Part shown: positions 62,793-64,000 of the stretch, in pieces
Position numbering within the stretch: position 1 is the first letter of the stretch
Layout of the letters: every line of letters begins with the position of its first letter
NCBI GenBank assembly: GCA_020629635.1
Contig: JAHDCX010000010.1
Location: 112,340 to 176,339, forward strand
Origin: Acidimicrobiales bacterium
GTDB lineage: Bacteria > Actinomycetota > Acidimicrobiia > Acidimicrobiales > SHLQ01
DNA length: 64,000 nucleotides
Direction: 5' to 3'
Program-made: the position numbers and the translations under genes
Notes under the pieces: generated by a model
The model's database searches: none
Seen by the model: the letters and a program-made list of their open reading frames with translations, nothing else
What the model was told of the DNA's origin: nothing

Positions 62793-64000
62793 ATGGGCGA
62801 CTATCACCAATTCGGACCCATCACGACCCTCCACAAGCTCTCGGCCCGATCCATTGAATCGATCGAAGCCGACCTGATCGAGTGGTCCGAAGACCGGCCC
62901 ATGGCCCTCGTCATCCCCGCGCTCTACTCCGAACTCGAGGGCCCGGCGCTGCAGAACATCGTCGACGAACTGACCAAGGTTCCGTACCTCGCCGAGATCA
63001 TCATCGGCATCGACCGGGCCGACGAAGCCCAGTTCGAACACGCCAAGGAGTTCTTCTCCGTCCTCCCGCAACGTCACCGTCTGCTGTGGAACGATGGCCC
63101 GCGCCTGCGCGAGATCGACGAAGAGTTCGACGCCCTCGGCATCGCCCCCAAGGAGGCTGGAAAGGGGCGCAACGTCTGGTACTGCCTCGGCTACTACCTC
63201 GCCAGCGGACGAGCCACGTCGGTCGCGCTCCACGACGCCGACGTGCTGACGTACAACCGCGAGATGCTCGCCCGCCTGCTCTACCCGGTCGCCCATCCTG
63301 CGTTCGGTTACGCCTTCAGCAAGGGGTATTACTTCCGGTCCGACGGCGAGAAGCTCAACGGCCGAGTGTCCCGCCTGCTCGTCGCACCGCTTCTGCAGGC
63401 GCTGCGTGTCACCCTCGACCACAGCGACGAGTACCTCGAGTTCCTGCAGAGCTTCCGGTATCCGCTCGCGGGCGAGTTCGCGATGCACCAGAACGTCGTG
63501 CGCAACCTCCGGATCCCCTCGGACTGGGGCCTCGAGATCGGCACGCTCTCCGAGCTCTACCGCCGCTACACCCCCCAGCGCATCTGCCAGGTCGACATCG
63601 CCGGCGCCTACGACCACAAACATCAAGACGTCTCCGCCGACGACCGAGACGCCGGCCTCCACAAGATGTCGATTGACATCGCGAAGGCGCTCTTCCGCAA
63701 GGTCGCGATCGACGGCGAGATCCTCACGCCCGAGACGTTCCGCACGATCAAGGCCGCCTACTACCGAACCGCCCTCGACCACTGCGATCGCTACCACAAC
63801 GACGCCCTGCTCAACGGGTTCACGTCCTACCGCCACGAGGAAGAGGCGATGGTCGAGATGTTCGCCCAGTCGATCATGGAAGCCGGCGACAAGTTCCTCA
63901 ACAACCCGATGGAAACGCCCTTCATCGCCAGCTGGGCCCGCGTCATGAGCGCCATGCCCAACGTCTTCGAACGCCTCGAAGAAGCCGTCGACGCCGACAA
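62793..64000 (+). CDS. Glucosyl-3-phosphoglycerate-synthase-like glycosyltransferase, cut by window end
   Basis: About 402 codons are visible from ATG 62793 (ribosome site AAAGGAA). The GT-A core has VIPALYSELEG, a basic helix RNVWYCLGYYLASG, the metal-binding ALHDADVLTY and a long family-specific segment (FRYPLAGEFAMHQN, SDWGLEIGTLSELY, CQVDIAGAYDHKHQ). This matches the GpgS group that makes glucosyl-3-phosphoglycerate, a compatible-solute and polysaccharide precursor. Only a short C-terminal piece should be missing. It follows the dehydrogenase by 19 bp. Confidence 0.85.
   Translation, partial: MGDYHQFGPITTLHKLSARSIESIEADLIEWSEDRPMALVIPALYSELEGPALQNIVDELTKVPYLAEIIIGIDRADEAQFEHAKEFFSVLPQRHRLLWNDGPRLREIDEEFDALGIAPKEAGKGRNVWYCLGYYLASGRATSVALHDADVLTYNREMLARLLYPVAHPAFGYAFSKGYYFRSDGEKLNGRVSRLLVAPLLQALRVTLDHSDEYLEFLQSFRYPLAGEFAMHQNVVRNLRIPSDWGLEIGTLSELYRRYTPQRICQVDIAGAYDHKHQDVSADDRDAGLHKMSIDIAKALFRKVAIDGEILTPETFRTIKAAYYRTALDHCDRYHNDALLNGFTSYRHEEEAMVEMFAQSIMEAGDKFLNNPMETPFIASWARVMSAMPNVFERLEEAVDAD

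Overview
The window looks like chromosomal DNA of a high-GC actinobacterium, most likely of the class Acidimicrobiia (Ilumatobacter-like). The evidence is a WhiB regulator, a mycoredoxin, DUF2510 and DUF222-HNH proteins, an LprG-like lipoprotein beside a P55-like MFS gene, three LLM-type (probably F420-linked) oxidoreductases, and many genes whose -10 hexamer ends 6-8 nt before the start codon, as expected for leaderless mRNAs. Genes are packed tightly with many ATGA/GTGA overlaps. No tRNA, rRNA, CRISPR array or complete insertion sequence was seen. All positions and family calls come from reading the sequence; no search was run.

Layout. 1-2.9 kb (minus): whiB, a CarH-like B12 photoreceptor regulator, a Nei-type DNA glycosylase and ferrochelatase form one operon behind a promoter that carries a large palindrome. 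3-4.9 kb: mycoredoxin and a DUF2510/septum-formation-like membrane protein. 5-11.3 kb (plus): ABC-F ATPase, NfuA, a two-component pair and SelO. 11.3-15.7 kb: a c-heme/copper monooxygenase lipoprotein, a family III CoA-transferase and an EssC/EccC-like protein with no motor domain. 15.7-18.7 kb (minus): a processive GT2 synthase and a membrane-anchored GH26 mannanase-like enzyme with excalibur motifs. 19-36 kb: mixed housekeeping and envelope genes (ProC-like, CapA, lipase/esterase, EamA transporter, M20 peptidase, cyclophilin lipoprotein, two large single-pass proteins, shikimate kinase with a membrane tail, Dxs).

36.1-46.5 kb is the accessory region. A DUF222-HNH endonuclease gene has a LexA-type box against its -10 element. 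It abuts a 5'-truncated 5.5-kb Rhs gene that ends in a CdiA-CT-like toxin with its immunity gene. Next come a displaced Rhs fragment with a second toxin-tail/immunity set, a VapBC pair, and a decayed second copy of that VapBC pair together with a fragment of the neighbouring thioesterase gene.

46.5-64 kb returns to chromosomal genes: TldD, a degenerate GGDEF protein, the LprG/MFS locus (MFS apparently starting at CTG), a ureohydrolase, LLM enzymes, a methyltransferase-like protein, AEC transporter, aldose epimerase, HDAC-like deacetylase, an ASCH protein, an SDR / sucrase-ferredoxin / 2-hydroxyacid dehydrogenase operon, and a glucosyl-3-phosphoglycerate-synthase-like glycosyltransferase cut by the window end. 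The best candidates for new biology are the putative light-controlled repair/heme operon, the cytochrome c-PHM fusion, the motor-less EssC protein, the GT2/GH26 pair and the layered Rhs/toxin-antitoxin island.
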